Position numbers and translations under genes: made by a program. A DNA stretch of 64,000 bases, taken from NCBI RefSeq assembly GCF_009827575.1, contig NZ_WTYR01000001.1:2143001-2207000 (forward strand). The letters run 5' to 3'. Below the pieces are notes generated by a model that searched no databases, had not been told where the DNA came from, and saw only the letters and a program-made list of their open reading frames with translations. This document shows positions 8,228 to 17,222 of the stretch, in pieces; position 1 is the first letter of the stretch; the number at the start of each line of letters is the position of its first letter. The DNA comes from Alteriqipengyuania halimionae (lineage in GTDB: Bacteria; Pseudomonadota; Alphaproteobacteria; Sphingomonadales; Sphingomonadaceae).

Positions 8228-9558
8228 AGACCGTGGCGCTCCATCCGCCGGTAGAGCGCGCCGCGGCTCAATCCCAGCGCCTTGGCGGCGTGGCTGACAT
8301 TGTGGTGATGCTCGGTCAGAGCGGCGGCGATCATCGCCTTTTCGGTGCGGTCCAGATCGTAGGTTGCACTGCCGCTCTCGTCGGGAGACGCCGCTGCAGC
8401 GGGCGTACTAAGCGACAATGCGCCGGTGTCGATCATGCCATCGTCTGACAACAGCACCGCGCGCTCCATCGTCGCCGCTAACCCGCGTACTTCGTCGGGC
8501 CAGTCGGCTTCGCGCAGGACTGTTTCGGCAGCGTCGGTCAGGCGCGGCGCGGGACGCCCGAACCGCTCGGCCGCATCGGTGATGAAATGGCGTGCAAGCA
8601 GGCAGACATCGTCGCGGCGCTGCGACAAGGAGGGTACGGGTAGCTCGATCGTCGCGATCCGGCGGCGCAGCGCGGGGGTGAGCGCATCGATGCGGTCCGT
8701 GATCGCGATCGGTCGGATGCGCTCCGTCAGCTGCGCGGCCAGGCGATCCTGCGTCAAGTCGTCGAGCCGGTCGGGATAGCGCAGGATCACGCTCCCTTCA
8801 GCTTCAGCGACACGCTTAATCGCATCACCCTCGCGCAGGTCGATCAGCAGCGGCGTATTGTTGTCGGCGTCGGCGGACGCGGCATGCACGGCACGAGCGG
8901 CCACCATCCGTCCTGCGCCCGAAGGCCCGGTGATCGCGACGCCTGCCATCGTCGGTGCGACCCTGCGGATCAGCTGGCGTAAATTCTCGATCGCAGCGCT
9001 TTCGCCAAGAATACGCGCCGGGCGGGTATGGCGTTCACCGCCGGCTCTGCCAGTGCTTTCCGTTGTCGGCGCAGCGATCGGCTCGCGCGCCACGGCAGCC
9101 TCGACCTTGGCGATCAGGTCCGCATTGTTCCAGGGCTTGACCGCGAAGTCGCGCGCGCCCGCCTGCATTGCTGCGACCGCCATGCGCATGCCGCCATGTG
9201 CGGTCAGCACCACCACGCAGGCGGCCGGATCGTCGGCGATGATCCGCTCGAGACAGGCGAGTCCTTCCTCGCCGTCGCTCTTTCCCGGTGTGAAATTGAG
9301 ATCGAGCACAATCCCGTCAAACCGGCTTCGCGCAAGTTGGGAGAACGCCTCTTCGGGATCGTGCGCCACGGTCAAACCGTGGCCCGCCATGCGAAAGGCG
9401 ATCTCCATCGCCGTCGCAACCTCGGGCCGGTCGTCGATCAGGAGAATCGCGAAACCGGTCTTTTCGCTTGACGCATCGCCTTGCTGTCCATTCCCGGACA
9501 CAGTGTCCGGCGATGGACGTCCGGTCGATCGAGCAATGCTGGAATCTCTTTTGATCAT
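8224..9558 (-). CDS. NtrC-like response regulator with degenerate AAA+ domain
   Basis: 444-aa regulator. Receiver domain at about 36-158: acidic pair D42/D43, phosphoacceptor D86 in VLDLNF, T119 and K141, with an extra loop after D86. The central domain (about 180-400) resembles sigma-54 activators but has lost key parts: Walker A reads GPSGAGR (211-217, Lys replaced by Arg), the GAFTGA loop is absent, and the Walker B region reads VILRYPDRLDD without the DE pair. A Fis-type helix-turn-helix closes the protein (NVSHAAKALGLSRGALYRRM). It therefore probably does not hydrolyse ATP or open sigma-54 promoters, and may act with sigma-70 by DNA binding. Divergent from the exporter operon across a 42-bp gap, its likely target. 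Confidence 0.9.
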   Translation of the reverse strand: MIKRDSSIARSTGRPSPDTVSGNGQQGDASSEKTGFAILLIDDRPEVATAMEIAFRMAGHGLTVAHDPEEAFSQLARSRFDGIVLDLNFTPGKSDGEEGLACLERIIADDPAACVVVLTAHGGMRMAVAAMQAGARDFAVKPWNNADLIAKVEAAVAREPIAAPTTESTGRAGGERHTRPARILGESAAIENLRQLIRRVAPTMAGVAITGPSGAGRMVAARAVHAASADADNNTPLLIDLREGDAIKRVAEAEGSVILRYPDRLDDLTQDRLAAQLTERIRPIAITDRIDALTPALRRRIATIELPVPSLSQRRDDVCLLARHFITDAAERFGRPAPRLTDAAETVLREADWPDEVRGLAATMERAVLLSDDGMIDTGALSLSTPAAAASPDESGSATYDLDRTEKAMIAAALTEHHHNVSHAAKALGLSRGALYRRMERHGL

Positions 9559-9600
9559 AGTGACTTAGGTCTTTCAGCCCTGTTCGGCGATACTGGTTGC

Positions 9601-10896
9601 ATGATGACGCACACAGCCGAACAGTCCAACACTTTGTCTTCGCCCGCGCCCGGCGCCGCGATGGATCGCAAGGTCAAGAAAAAGCGCACGCCATGGTGGC
9701 GCGACAAGCGCTTCCTGATTGCGATAGCAGTGGTCGCGATCGCCGTGCTCGGATGGCGCGCCATGCCCGCAAGCGGATCGACCGACGTCGATACGGACGA
9801 GATCCAGATCGCCGAAGTGACGCGTGCCGCGTTCGACGACTACCTCCCCGTCCGCGCCAGTGTCGTGCCCGCAACGACCACGCTCGTCGGCGTCATGAGT
9901 GGCGGGCAGGTCGAGGAGCTGCTCGTGCAGGATGGCGCGCTGGTGACCAAGGGCCAGCCGCTTACCCGGCTTGCCAATCCCGACCTCGAACTGACCGTGC
10001 TCAGCCAGGAAGCCCAGATCGCCAGCCAGCTCGGCGGGGTGGCGGGCGAGAATCTCGGTATCCAGCGGTCAAGAGTCGATCGCGCCGGACAGGTCGCCGC
10101 AGCCGAATACGATCTGATCCGCGCGCGGCGCGATCTCGATATTCGCCGCCAGCTGCACGAGAAGGGCTTCGTCTCCGACGCCGGGGTGAAGAGCTATCAG
10201 GAAGAGGTCGACTACCAGACCCAGCGCCTCGCCCAGCTGCGAAGGGGCCGTGCTGCCGAAGCCGGGATCACCGCGACGCAGGGCGAGATGCTCGATGCCA
10301 CCCGCGCGCGCTTGCAGAACAATCTCGCCGCCGTGCGCGGCAGCCTGGATGCGCTGACGATCCGCGCGCCGATGGCGGGCCGCCTGACCAATTTCGAACT
10401 CCAGCCGGGCCAGACGCTCGCGCCGGGCGACCCGGCCGGACAGGTCGACAGCGAAGGCGCCTGGAAGCTCGAGGCGGAGGTCGACGAGTATTACCTCGGC
10501 CGGGTCGAGCTTGGCCAGAAAGCACGCACTCCGGACGGTGCGACACTGACCGTATCCAAGGTTCTGCCGACCGTGAAGGACGGGCGCTTCCGCGTCGAAC
10601 TGACCTTTGAGACCATGCCGAAGCAGGATCTCAATCGCGGGCAGACGCTCGACGTTCGGATCACGCTCGGCGCGTCGAAGCCGGCGCTGATCGCCCCGAC
10701 CGGCGGCTGGCTGACCGAAGGTGGCTCGTCGGTCTTCGTGATCGATCCCGATGGCAAGCATGCACGCCGGGTGAGCGTGACAATCGGTCGCCGCAATCCG
10801 CGCCAGGCCGAAATCCTGTCGGGCCTCGAGCCGGGCCAGCGCATCATCACCAGCAATCTCGCCCGGGTGAAGGGCGACACCATCAATCTTCGCTGA
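9601..10896 (+). CDS. Periplasmic adaptor (HlyD/MacA-type membrane fusion protein)
   Basis: 431-aa membrane fusion protein linking an ABC transporter to a TolC channel. A basic cytoplasmic N-terminus (KVKKKRTPWWRDKR) precedes one transmembrane helix (about 38-55). A lipoyl half-motif (SGGQVEELLVQDGALVTKGQPL), a coiled-coil hairpin (about 135-245), the second lipoyl half (LTIRAPMAGRLTNFELQPGQ) and beta-barrel/membrane-proximal domains follow. Start 9601 or the adjacent ATG 9604 is chosen because it leaves only a 42-bp divergent promoter gap; no strong ribosome binding site is visible. First gene of a four-gene exporter operon, 17 bp before the ATPase. Confidence 0.92.
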   Translation: MMTHTAEQSNTLSSPAPGAAMDRKVKKKRTPWWRDKRFLIAIAVVAIAVLGWRAMPASGSTDVDTDEIQIAEVTRAAFDDYLPVRASVVPATTTLVGVMSGGQVEELLVQDGALVTKGQPLTRLANPDLELTVLSQEAQIASQLGGVAGENLGIQRSRVDRAGQVAAAEYDLIRARRDLDIRRQLHEKGFVSDAGVKSYQEEVDYQTQRLAQLRRGRAAEAGITATQGEMLDATRARLQNNLAAVRGSLDALTIRAPMAGRLTNFELQPGQTLAPGDPAGQVDSEGAWKLEAEVDEYYLGRVELGQKARTPDGATLTVSKVLPTVKDGRFRVELTFETMPKQDLNRGQTLDVRITLGASKPALIAPTGGWLTEGGSSVFVIDPDGKHARRVSVTIGRRNPRQAEILSGLEPGQRIITSNLARVKGDTINLR

Positions 10897-10913
10897 ACAG
10901 AGGAAACCCTTCC

Positions 10914-11594
10914 ATGATCAAGCTCGAAAACATCCAGCGCCGCTATGCTTCGGACGAGGTCGAAACGACCGCCCTCGTCGATATCGATCTCGAAGTCGCC
11001 GAAGGCGAATTCCTCGCCATCATGGGGCCTTCGGGCTGCGGCAAGTCCACCCTGCTCAACACGCTGGGGACGATCGACCGGCCGACATCGGGCCATTACT
11101 GGTTCGGCGAGGACGATCTCGCCGCGATGGACGAGAAGGCGCTGGCGAAGTTCCGCGCCGCGCAGCTGGGCTTCGTGTTCCAGAGCTTCAACCTGATCGA
11201 CGAACTGACGATCGAGGAAAATGTCGCACTCGGCCTCGCCTATCGCAACGACGTGACCGGCAACAAGGCCGAGCGGGTCGCTGCCGCGATGGACACCGTC
11301 GGCATAGCGCACCGCGCACGCCACTTCCCCCATCAGCTATCGGGCGGCCAGCAACAGCGCGCCGCGATCGCCCGCGCCATCGTGGGCCAGCCCAAGCTGA
11401 TCCTGGCGGACGAGCCGACCGGCAATCTCGACACCGCCAATGGCGAGCAGGTGATGAACATCCTCACCGCGCTCAACGACAGCGGCGCCACCATCGTGAT
11501 GGTCACCCACTCCCCCAGCCACGCCGACATGGCGAAGCGCCGGATCGACATGCTCGACGGCCGCATCGTCGCCAGCGCCATGCGCGCAATCTGA
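10914..11594 (+). CDS. ABC transporter ATP-binding protein, MacB/LolD type
   Basis: 226-aa nucleotide-binding subunit. Walker A GPSGCGKST, Q-loop FVFQSFNLIDELTIEENV, signature LSGGQQQR, Walker B LILADEPTGNLD and the switch His (VMVTHSP) are all intact. The FQSFNLI Q-loop and the size match the MacB/LolD/YknY class, which drives mechanotransmission through FtsX-type permeases rather than conventional transport. A GAGGAAAC stretch lies before the ATG. It sits 13 bp before the cognate permease. Confidence 0.96.
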   Translation: MIKLENIQRRYASDEVETTALVDIDLEVAEGEFLAIMGPSGCGKSTLLNTLGTIDRPTSGHYWFGEDDLAAMDEKALAKFRAAQLGFVFQSFNLIDELTIEENVALGLAYRNDVTGNKAERVAAAMDTVGIAHRARHFPHQLSGGQQQRAAIARAIVGQPKLILADEPTGNLDTANGEQVMNILTALNDSGATIVMVTHSPSHADMAKRRIDMLDGRIVASAMRAI

Positions 11595-11607
11595 GGAGGC
11601 TGGCAAG

Positions 11608-14040
11608 ATGAATCGTTTCGCCCTGCTCTCGCTCTATCGCTCGCTCACCCGGCATAAGCTCTACGCCGCGCTCAATATCGGTGGGCTGGCCATCGGCATC
11701 GCCGTGTTCATCGTGCTCGGACTCTATGTCCGGTTCGAGACGAGCTATGAAACTTGGCTGCCGGATTACGATAAGGTCTATCTCGTGCAATCGGAGTGGA
11801 AGGATGAAACCAGCCCGCTCCAGGGCGCAAACCCCTATACCATGGGTGGACTGTTGGACGAGCTCAGGGAAGATTTCCCCGGTATCGTCGGCACCCGTAT
11901 CCTGGGCGGTGAGGAAGGTGGCATCGTCCAGCGCAAAAACAATGCCGTGACCGAGGATGTCGCGATGGTCGATCCTTCCTTCTTCGAGGTTTTCGATCTG
12001 CCGATGGCACAGGGGAGCGGAAGCGAGAGCCTTGCCGATCCGAACAATGTCTTCATCAGTGAAAGCGCCGCGCGACGCTATTTCGGAGATAAGGATCCGA
12101 TCGGGCAAACTCTAACCATCTCGACTTACATGACGACGGCTTACCGCGTCGCTGGCGTGTTCGAGGATTTGCCTGCCAACAGCGACTTCAGGATCTCGAT
12201 CCTGATACCGCTGCTGGACAATATGGACGAATTCAATCCGTATTGGCGGAACTGGGGCAGCGCGAGCCTGCAAACCTTTCTGCGCTTTCCGGATGCGGCG
12301 GCGGCGCAAAGGTTCGACGCAGCGATGCCGGAGTTCATCGACCGTCGCGGGCGGGCAAATTTCGGAGAGAACGGGTCGGATATAATGAACTTGCGCCTCT
12401 TGCCGCTGGCCGACGCGCATCTCGAGCCCGAAGGCGCGGCCAGTGCGAGTGCCAAGACGACGCTGGTTACACTTGGACTGGTGGGCGTGTTCACGCTGCT
12501 CATAGCGTTGATCAATTATATCAATCTCGCCACAGCTCGCGCCGGTCTTCGGGCACGTGAAGTGGCAATGCGCAAGGTCTTGGGAGGAGACCGAGCGGCA
12601 ATCATGCGCCAGTTCCTTGCCGAGGCGATCCTGACTGTCGCTGTCGCATCTCTGCTCGGATTGATCCTGGCCGAACTCGGCCTGCCACTGGTCAATGCCG
12701 CTGGCGGTCTCTCGCTCGCAATTCCTTATGGTGTCGTGGTCCCCACGCTCGTTGTGCTGACGATCGTGGTAGGGGTCTTAGCCGGTCTTTACCCCGCGCT
12801 TGTCCTTTCCGCCTTTCGTCCGGCGGCAGTGCTTGCGTCCTCGCGCTCGCCTGGCGGCGGCCGTGCCGGCGCGCGCGTGCGCGAAGGGCTGGTGGTTTTG
12901 CAGTTCGGCCTCGCCACAGCATTCCTGATTGGGGCCGCCGTGCTCTTGGCGCAGACGCGCCACGTCCGCGCGACAGACGTCGGTTTTCAACGAGAAGGAC
13001 TGATGGCGGTCCTGTCCCTCCGGGACAGCCAGATCGATGCGCTGCAGAAACGCGCATTCATGACCGAAGTTCGGGCGCTGCCACAGGTCTCGCAAGCGGC
13101 ACTTGCAAACGCGGTGGTCGGCGGCAGCGGCGATCGCAATGCAACCAACGTGGAGCTTCCCGGAGTAGAAGGGTCGGGACCAAGCCTCATGTGGGAGCAG
13201 GTTGGCCCGCATTATTTCGATGCCTACGGTACCCGGCTGCTCGCAGGGCGGCTGTTTGATGCCAAGCGACAGGTCGACGATAGCAGCGATCGTTCGTGGG
13301 CATCGGGTGTCAATATCCTGATCAATCGAGAGGCCCTCTCAACCCTCGGTTTTGCCACACCGCAGGAAGCTGTTGGCAAGACAGTGGGCCTGGGCAATCC
13401 CAAGACGATCATCGGCGTGGTCGAGAACATGGATTTCTCCGGACCGCGCGACCCGATCGGGCCGACATTTTACGTCTTTGTCACAGACCCCGCGGCATCG
13501 CTGGAGACTACTGTGGCGTCGATCCGTTTCGAGGGTGATCCGCGTGCTTTGCACGATACTCTCGCCGACATCTGGCGGCGGCTGATCCCGCAGGTCCCTT
13601 TCGACGGGCAAACCGCCGATCAACGGCTCACGCAATTTTACGAGGATGATGACAGGACGATGCGCCTGTTCGCCATCGGCGCGGGACTTGCGGTGCTGAT
13701 CGGGATCGTCGGGCTGTGGGGTCTCGCTTCCTTCAACACCGCGCGGCGGACCAAGGAGATCGGCATACGCAAGTCGCTCGGTGCATCGGCGCGCGATATC
13801 GTCAAGCTGCTGGTCGGCCAGTTCATGCGGCCCGTGGTGCTTGCGAACCTGATCGCCTGGCCATTGGCCTATTACGCGATGCGCACCTGGCTGGCGGGTT
13901 TCGACGATCGGATTGCGCTGTCGCCACTCTACTTCATCGGCGCCAGCCTCCTTGCCATCGCGATCGCGGTGCTGACGGTGCTGGGCCAGTCACTCCGCGC
14001 GAGCCGCACCGCTCCGGCATGGGCGCTGCGCCATGACTAG
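11608..14040 (+). CDS. ABC transporter permease with two MacB_PCD/FtsX modules
   Basis: 810-aa inner-membrane permease. The first module has an N-terminal transmembrane helix (about 20-42), a large periplasmic MacB-type domain (to about 275) and an FtsX domain with three helices (about 285-400). The second module repeats this, with a helix near 425-445 (GLATAFLIGAAVLLA), a periplasmic domain and a C-terminal FtsX bundle (about 685-800) carrying the typical FNTARRTKEIGIRKSLGAS cytoplasmic segment. A single doubled polypeptide can thus supply both permease halves. Such permeases export peptides, lipids or antibiotics; the substrate is not evident. Its stop overlaps the TolC-like start by 8 nt. 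Confidence 0.93.
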   Translation: MNRFALLSLYRSLTRHKLYAALNIGGLAIGIAVFIVLGLYVRFETSYETWLPDYDKVYLVQSEWKDETSPLQGANPYTMGGLLDELREDFPGIVGTRILGGEEGGIVQRKNNAVTEDVAMVDPSFFEVFDLPMAQGSGSESLADPNNVFISESAARRYFGDKDPIGQTLTISTYMTTAYRVAGVFEDLPANSDFRISILIPLLDNMDEFNPYWRNWGSASLQTFLRFPDAAAAQRFDAAMPEFIDRRGRANFGENGSDIMNLRLLPLADAHLEPEGAASASAKTTLVTLGLVGVFTLLIALINYINLATARAGLRAREVAMRKVLGGDRAAIMRQFLAEAILTVAVASLLGLILAELGLPLVNAAGGLSLAIPYGVVVPTLVVLTIVVGVLAGLYPALVLSAFRPAAVLASSRSPGGGRAGARVREGLVVLQFGLATAFLIGAAVLLAQTRHVRATDVGFQREGLMAVLSLRDSQIDALQKRAFMTEVRALPQVSQAALANAVVGGSGDRNATNVELPGVEGSGPSLMWEQVGPHYFDAYGTRLLAGRLFDAKRQVDDSSDRSWASGVNILINREALSTLGFATPQEAVGKTVGLGNPKTIIGVVENMDFSGPRDPIGPTFYVFVTDPAASLETTVASIRFEGDPRALHDTLADIWRRLIPQVPFDGQTADQRLTQFYEDDDRTMRLFAIGAGLAVLIGIVGLWGLASFNTARRTKEIGIRKSLGASARDIVKLLVGQFMRPVVLANLIAWPLAYYAMRTWLAGFDDRIALSPLYFIGASLLAIAIAVLTVLGQSLRASRTAPAWALRHD

Positions 14041-15298
14041 GGGCGTCGCGATCAAGGCCGCCCTGCTTGCCGGGGCGTTACTGTTGCACCCATCGCCGGC
14101 GCAGGCCGATACGCTGCGCGAGGCAATCGCGGCGGCCTATGCCACCAACCCGACGCTGGCCGAGGCTCGCGCGCGGCAGGAGGCGCGCGAGGAACAGCCC
14201 AAACAGGCGCGCTCGCAAGGCCGGCCTACGCTCTCTGCCACCGCCAATGGCGGCTATGACGATCTGGGCTACGGCAGCGCGGGCAGCGCCGATCTGCGCG
14301 CGGCCCTGCCGATTTGGACCGGCGGTCGCGTCGAGAGCGCCGTTCGCGCCGCCACCTTCGACGTCGCAGCGGGCGAAGAAAACGTGCGCGACAGCGAGGC
14401 AGCAATGCTCGAACGGGTGGTTGCTGCCTATGCGGACCTGCTTTTCGCGCAGGAAGCGGTCGAGGTCGCACGGATCGGGATCGGGCGGCTCGACCGGCAG
14501 GTCGACGAGGCCCAATCGCGCTTCGACATGGGCGAAGCGACCCGGACCGATGTCGCGCAGCTCGAAGCGCAGCGATCGAGCGTCGTGGCCAATCTTGCAG
14601 ATGCCGAAGCCGCGCTCGCGAGCGCGCGGGCGGGATACCGCGCGGTGGTGGGCCAAGAGCCGGACGAGCTTGCCGCCAATGTGCCGCCGCCATCGCTCCT
14701 GCCTGTCGATCTAGCGTCTGCCCGGACCTCTGCCGAAACGGCAAATCCGCGTCTGCTCGAAAGGCTCCGCATCGCCGATGCGTCCGATGCCCGGATCGAT
14801 CGTGCCCGCGCGGAGGGAGCCCCGAGCGTCGACCTGGCCGGGGCCTATGGGCGTGGCCTGCGCGAGACCGGCGGAGATTTCCGCGGCTATGACAGTGCCG
14901 CCAGCGTCGGCCTGACCCTGCGCATTCCACTGCTCAGCGGCGGGCTGGTCGCCTCGCAAGTGCGCGAAGCCGAAGCGACGTCCCGTGCCGATCGCTATGC
15001 CGTCGAGGCCGCTGCGCGCGAGACCTTGCGCGCGGTCGATACCGCATGGGCCGCGCTTCAGGCGGCCGGGCGGCGCGAGCAGGCGAGTGTGGATGGGCTC
15101 CGCGCGGCGCAACTGGCGCTCGACGGGGTGCGGGCGGAATACGAGTTCGGCCTGCGCTCGACGATCGACATTTTGCTGGCCGAACAGAGCTATCGCAGCG
15201 CCCAACTCGCGCTTGCCCGTGCACGCAGCGACCTGCTGATTGCGGAAGCCGCACTGCTCCGCGCCACCGGACAGCTCGATCGCAATGCGTATTTCTAG
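14033..15298 (+). CDS. TolC-family outer-membrane efflux channel
   Basis: 421-aa outer-membrane factor with a signal peptide ending SPAQA. Two repeats of the OEP fold are visible: DTLREAIAAAYATNPTLAEA at the start, and a second repeat beginning near ARTSAETANPRLLERLRIAD. Long alpha-helical, Ala/Arg/Glu-rich stretches form the periplasmic tunnel. The ATG overlaps the permease stop (ATGACTAG), so it is the last gene of the adaptor-ATPase-permease-channel operon, making a complete tripartite exporter. Confidence 0.94.
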   Translation: MTRGVAIKAALLAGALLLHPSPAQADTLREAIAAAYATNPTLAEARARQEAREEQPKQARSQGRPTLSATANGGYDDLGYGSAGSADLRAALPIWTGGRVESAVRAATFDVAAGEENVRDSEAAMLERVVAAYADLLFAQEAVEVARIGIGRLDRQVDEAQSRFDMGEATRTDVAQLEAQRSSVVANLADAEAALASARAGYRAVVGQEPDELAANVPPPSLLPVDLASARTSAETANPRLLERLRIADASDARIDRARAEGAPSVDLAGAYGRGLRETGGDFRGYDSAASVGLTLRIPLLSGGLVASQVREAEATSRADRYAVEAAARETLRAVDTAWAALQAAGRREQASVDGLRAAQLALDGVRAEYEFGLRSTIDILLAEQSYRSAQLALARARSDLLIAEAALLRATGQLDRNAYF

Positions 15299-15383
15299 CC
15301 CGGTCCAATCGGCTCCGATCTGCAACGCGCTTGACCGATGTGCCGCTCCGGACATAGCTTCGCGTTGCGGAGGAGCCGGACGG

Positions 15384-15854
15384 ATGGCTGGGGAAGGTTT
15401 CGAAATCAGGGACGGGAAGGTCTGGGCGCTCGACGCCGAGGGAAGCGCGCCCATCGCGCTGGGACCGGAGGACAGCGTGATCGATGCGATGCGCGTATTC
15501 CTCATGCAGGTTCGCAGGACTCCGGCCCCCAGTTCCATCGAGCCGCCGATCGGGCGCCGCGTACTGATCGAACGCCGCGAAGAGCGCTATGCGATCGTGA
15601 TCTCGGGCCGCGTGATCGCGCGCAACAGTTCGGGCGAAGTCACCATTCGCAACCTTTCCGAGCAGGGGTGCAGGTTCGAGCCCAAGCTCGGTTCGCTTAC
15701 GCCCGGGCAACCGATATCGCTGAGGATCGGGCCGGTCGGGCCGATGACCGGGCAGGTCAAATGGTGCGACGAAAGCCATGTCGGGGTCGAGTTCGATTCC
15801 CCGCTATACCCCTCTGTGCTCACCCATATTCGCGAGCATTTCGCCGGGCGGTAA
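15384..15854 (+). CDS. PilZ domain protein (probable c-di-GMP receptor)
   Basis: 156-aa cytoplasmic protein. A variable N-terminal half is followed by a PilZ domain (about 55-150) with the RREERY arginine motif and the downstream NLSEQG motif, matching the RxxxR and (D/N)xSxxG c-di-GMP contacts. The ATG at 15384 was chosen for the AGGAG eight bases upstream; longer in-frame extensions overlap the TolC-like gene. It follows the exporter on the same strand after an 85-bp gap, so co-transcription is possible but not shown. It ends 6 bp from the convergent oxidase gene. Confidence 0.87.
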   Translation: MAGEGFEIRDGKVWALDAEGSAPIALGPEDSVIDAMRVFLMQVRRTPAPSSIEPPIGRRVLIERREERYAIVISGRVIARNSSGEVTIRNLSEQGCRFEPKLGSLTPGQPISLRIGPVGPMTGQVKWCDESHVGVEFDSPLYPSVLTHIREHFAGR

Positions 15855-15860
15855 TCGCGT

Positions 15861-17021
15861 TCAGGTCCTCTCGGCGCCCGCAGCACGGACGGCAGCGAGA
15901 TCGGGATACCCATTGACCGCCATCAGCAAGTCGGCCTCGGCGAGGATCGAGTGGAGCACATGCGTGGCCCCCTCCGCGCCGCCGATGGCAAGACCATAGG
16001 TATAGGGCCGACCGACGCCGACCGCCGTCGCGCCCAACGCGATTGCCTTGATCACGTCGCTGCCCGAGCGGATGCCGCTGTCGAACAGGACCGGCGTATC
16101 GCCCGCGCCTTCGACCACGGCGGGCAGCATGTCGATCGCGGCAATCCCGCCATTGGCCTGGCGGCCGCCATGGTTGGAGCAGTAGATCGCATCGACCCCG
16201 AGATCGACGGCCTTGCGGGCGTCGTCGCCATGACCGATTCCTTTCAGGACGATCGGCAGGTCGGTCAGTTCGCGGAACCACGCGATATCGTCCCAGGTCA
16301 GCACCTTGCCGAAGGTCGCCGCCCAAGTCGCCACGGCGGCGGGAACGTCCTCCTCCGGCGGGCGATCGAGCAGGCTGCGGAAGACCGGATCGCTGAAATA
16401 GTTCTCCAGCACCTTGCCGCGCAATTGCGGGAAATTGGCGGTATTGAGATCGCGCGGACGCCAGCCGGTCACCCAGGTGTCGAGCGTGATCACGAGCGCG
16501 CGATACCCTGCCTTCTCGGCCCGACCGATCAGGCTCGCAGCCAGATCCTCGTTCTTCGGCGTGTAGAGCTGGAAGAACGCGGGCGTGTCGCCCGTTTCCT
16601 CGGCCACTTGCTCCAGCGGCGTGTTCGAGAGTGTCGAAGCGCAGAACGGAACCCCCGTCATTGCCGACGCACGAGCGGCGGCGACATCGCCCTTGCGATC
16701 CTGCGCCGCTTCGCCGTTGACCCCGATCGGGGCCATGAAGACGGGCGAATGATAGCGCGTCCCGAACAGCTCGACCGACAGATCCCGCGTCGTGCAATCG
16801 ACTAGCATGCGCGGAACCATGCCCCAGTGATGAAATGCCTCGGCGTTGCGATCCTGGGTATGTTCGTCCCCGCACCCGCCCTGCACGTAGTTGAGCATGG
16901 AGGGTGACAAGGCTTTCGCAGCACGCTCCTGAAGGCTTGCGAAATCGACCGGATAATCGGGCAGAATGCCGCTGAGCCCGGCATTGTAGATCGCGTTCTG
17001 CATGTCTCCGAAATGACCCAT
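15861..17021 (-). CDS. FMN-dependent alpha-hydroxy-acid oxidase (lactate 2-monooxygenase-like)
   Basis: 386-aa TIM-barrel flavoenzyme oxidising L-2-hydroxy acids. Family features: the N-terminal YVQGGCGDE block, FMN-binding MAPIGVNG, substrate motif LDTWVTGWRPRD, catalytic Lys in PIVLKGI, catalytic His in SNHGGRQANGG, and the phosphate-binding FDSGIRSGSDV/GVGRPY. The length and the WVTGWRPRDL segment resemble lactate 2-monooxygenase more than glycolate oxidase. A GGGGGAGAG ribosome site precedes ATG 17021. It is divergent from the TetR gene, with a perfect 14-bp operator-like palindrome between them. The physiological hydroxy acid is unknown; it may be an intermediate of the island pathway. 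Confidence 0.88.
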   Translation of the reverse strand: MGHFGDMQNAIYNAGLSGILPDYPVDFASLQERAAKALSPSMLNYVQGGCGDEHTQDRNAEAFHHWGMVPRMLVDCTTRDLSVELFGTRYHSPVFMAPIGVNGEAAQDRKGDVAAARASAMTGVPFCASTLSNTPLEQVAEETGDTPAFFQLYTPKNEDLAASLIGRAEKAGYRALVITLDTWVTGWRPRDLNTANFPQLRGKVLENYFSDPVFRSLLDRPPEEDVPAAVATWAATFGKVLTWDDIAWFRELTDLPIVLKGIGHGDDARKAVDLGVDAIYCSNHGGRQANGGIAAIDMLPAVVEGAGDTPVLFDSGIRSGSDVIKAIALGATAVGVGRPYTYGLAIGGAEGATHVLHSILAEADLLMAVNGYPDLAAVRAAGAERT

Positions 17022-17112
17022 GGCTCTCTCCCCCTGATGTAACTTTCGAAAAGCATCGATACCGGTCGAAGGACTACATCAATCACCCGGTGCTACCAAC
17101 ACCGTAAAAAAA

Positions 17113-17126
17113 CTACTGGCCAGTAG
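17113..17126. promoter_or_regulatory. TetR operator candidate A (perfect 14-bp palindrome)
   Basis: CTACTGGCCAGTAG is fully symmetric and lies in the 201-bp gap between the divergent hydroxy-acid oxidase (start 17021) and TetR (start 17223) genes. Its core TACTGGCCAGTA recurs with one or two changes at 17919-17930 and 27081-27092. This is the expected place for an autoregulatory TetR operator. Confidence 0.75.
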
Positions 17127-17222
17127 ATGGTTTCTTTGCCATGATCGTGAGAACGGTGGAGCAAATACCGCCGAGCAGGAGAGAGAATTGCTAGGACGCC
17201 ACTTATCGGCGATGGTGCAGCC

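Noticed and set aside
8224-9558. Classical sigma-54-dependent NtrC regulator
   Set aside because: GAFTGA and both Walker motifs are missing or changed, so the call was restricted to NtrC-like with degenerate AAA+ domain.
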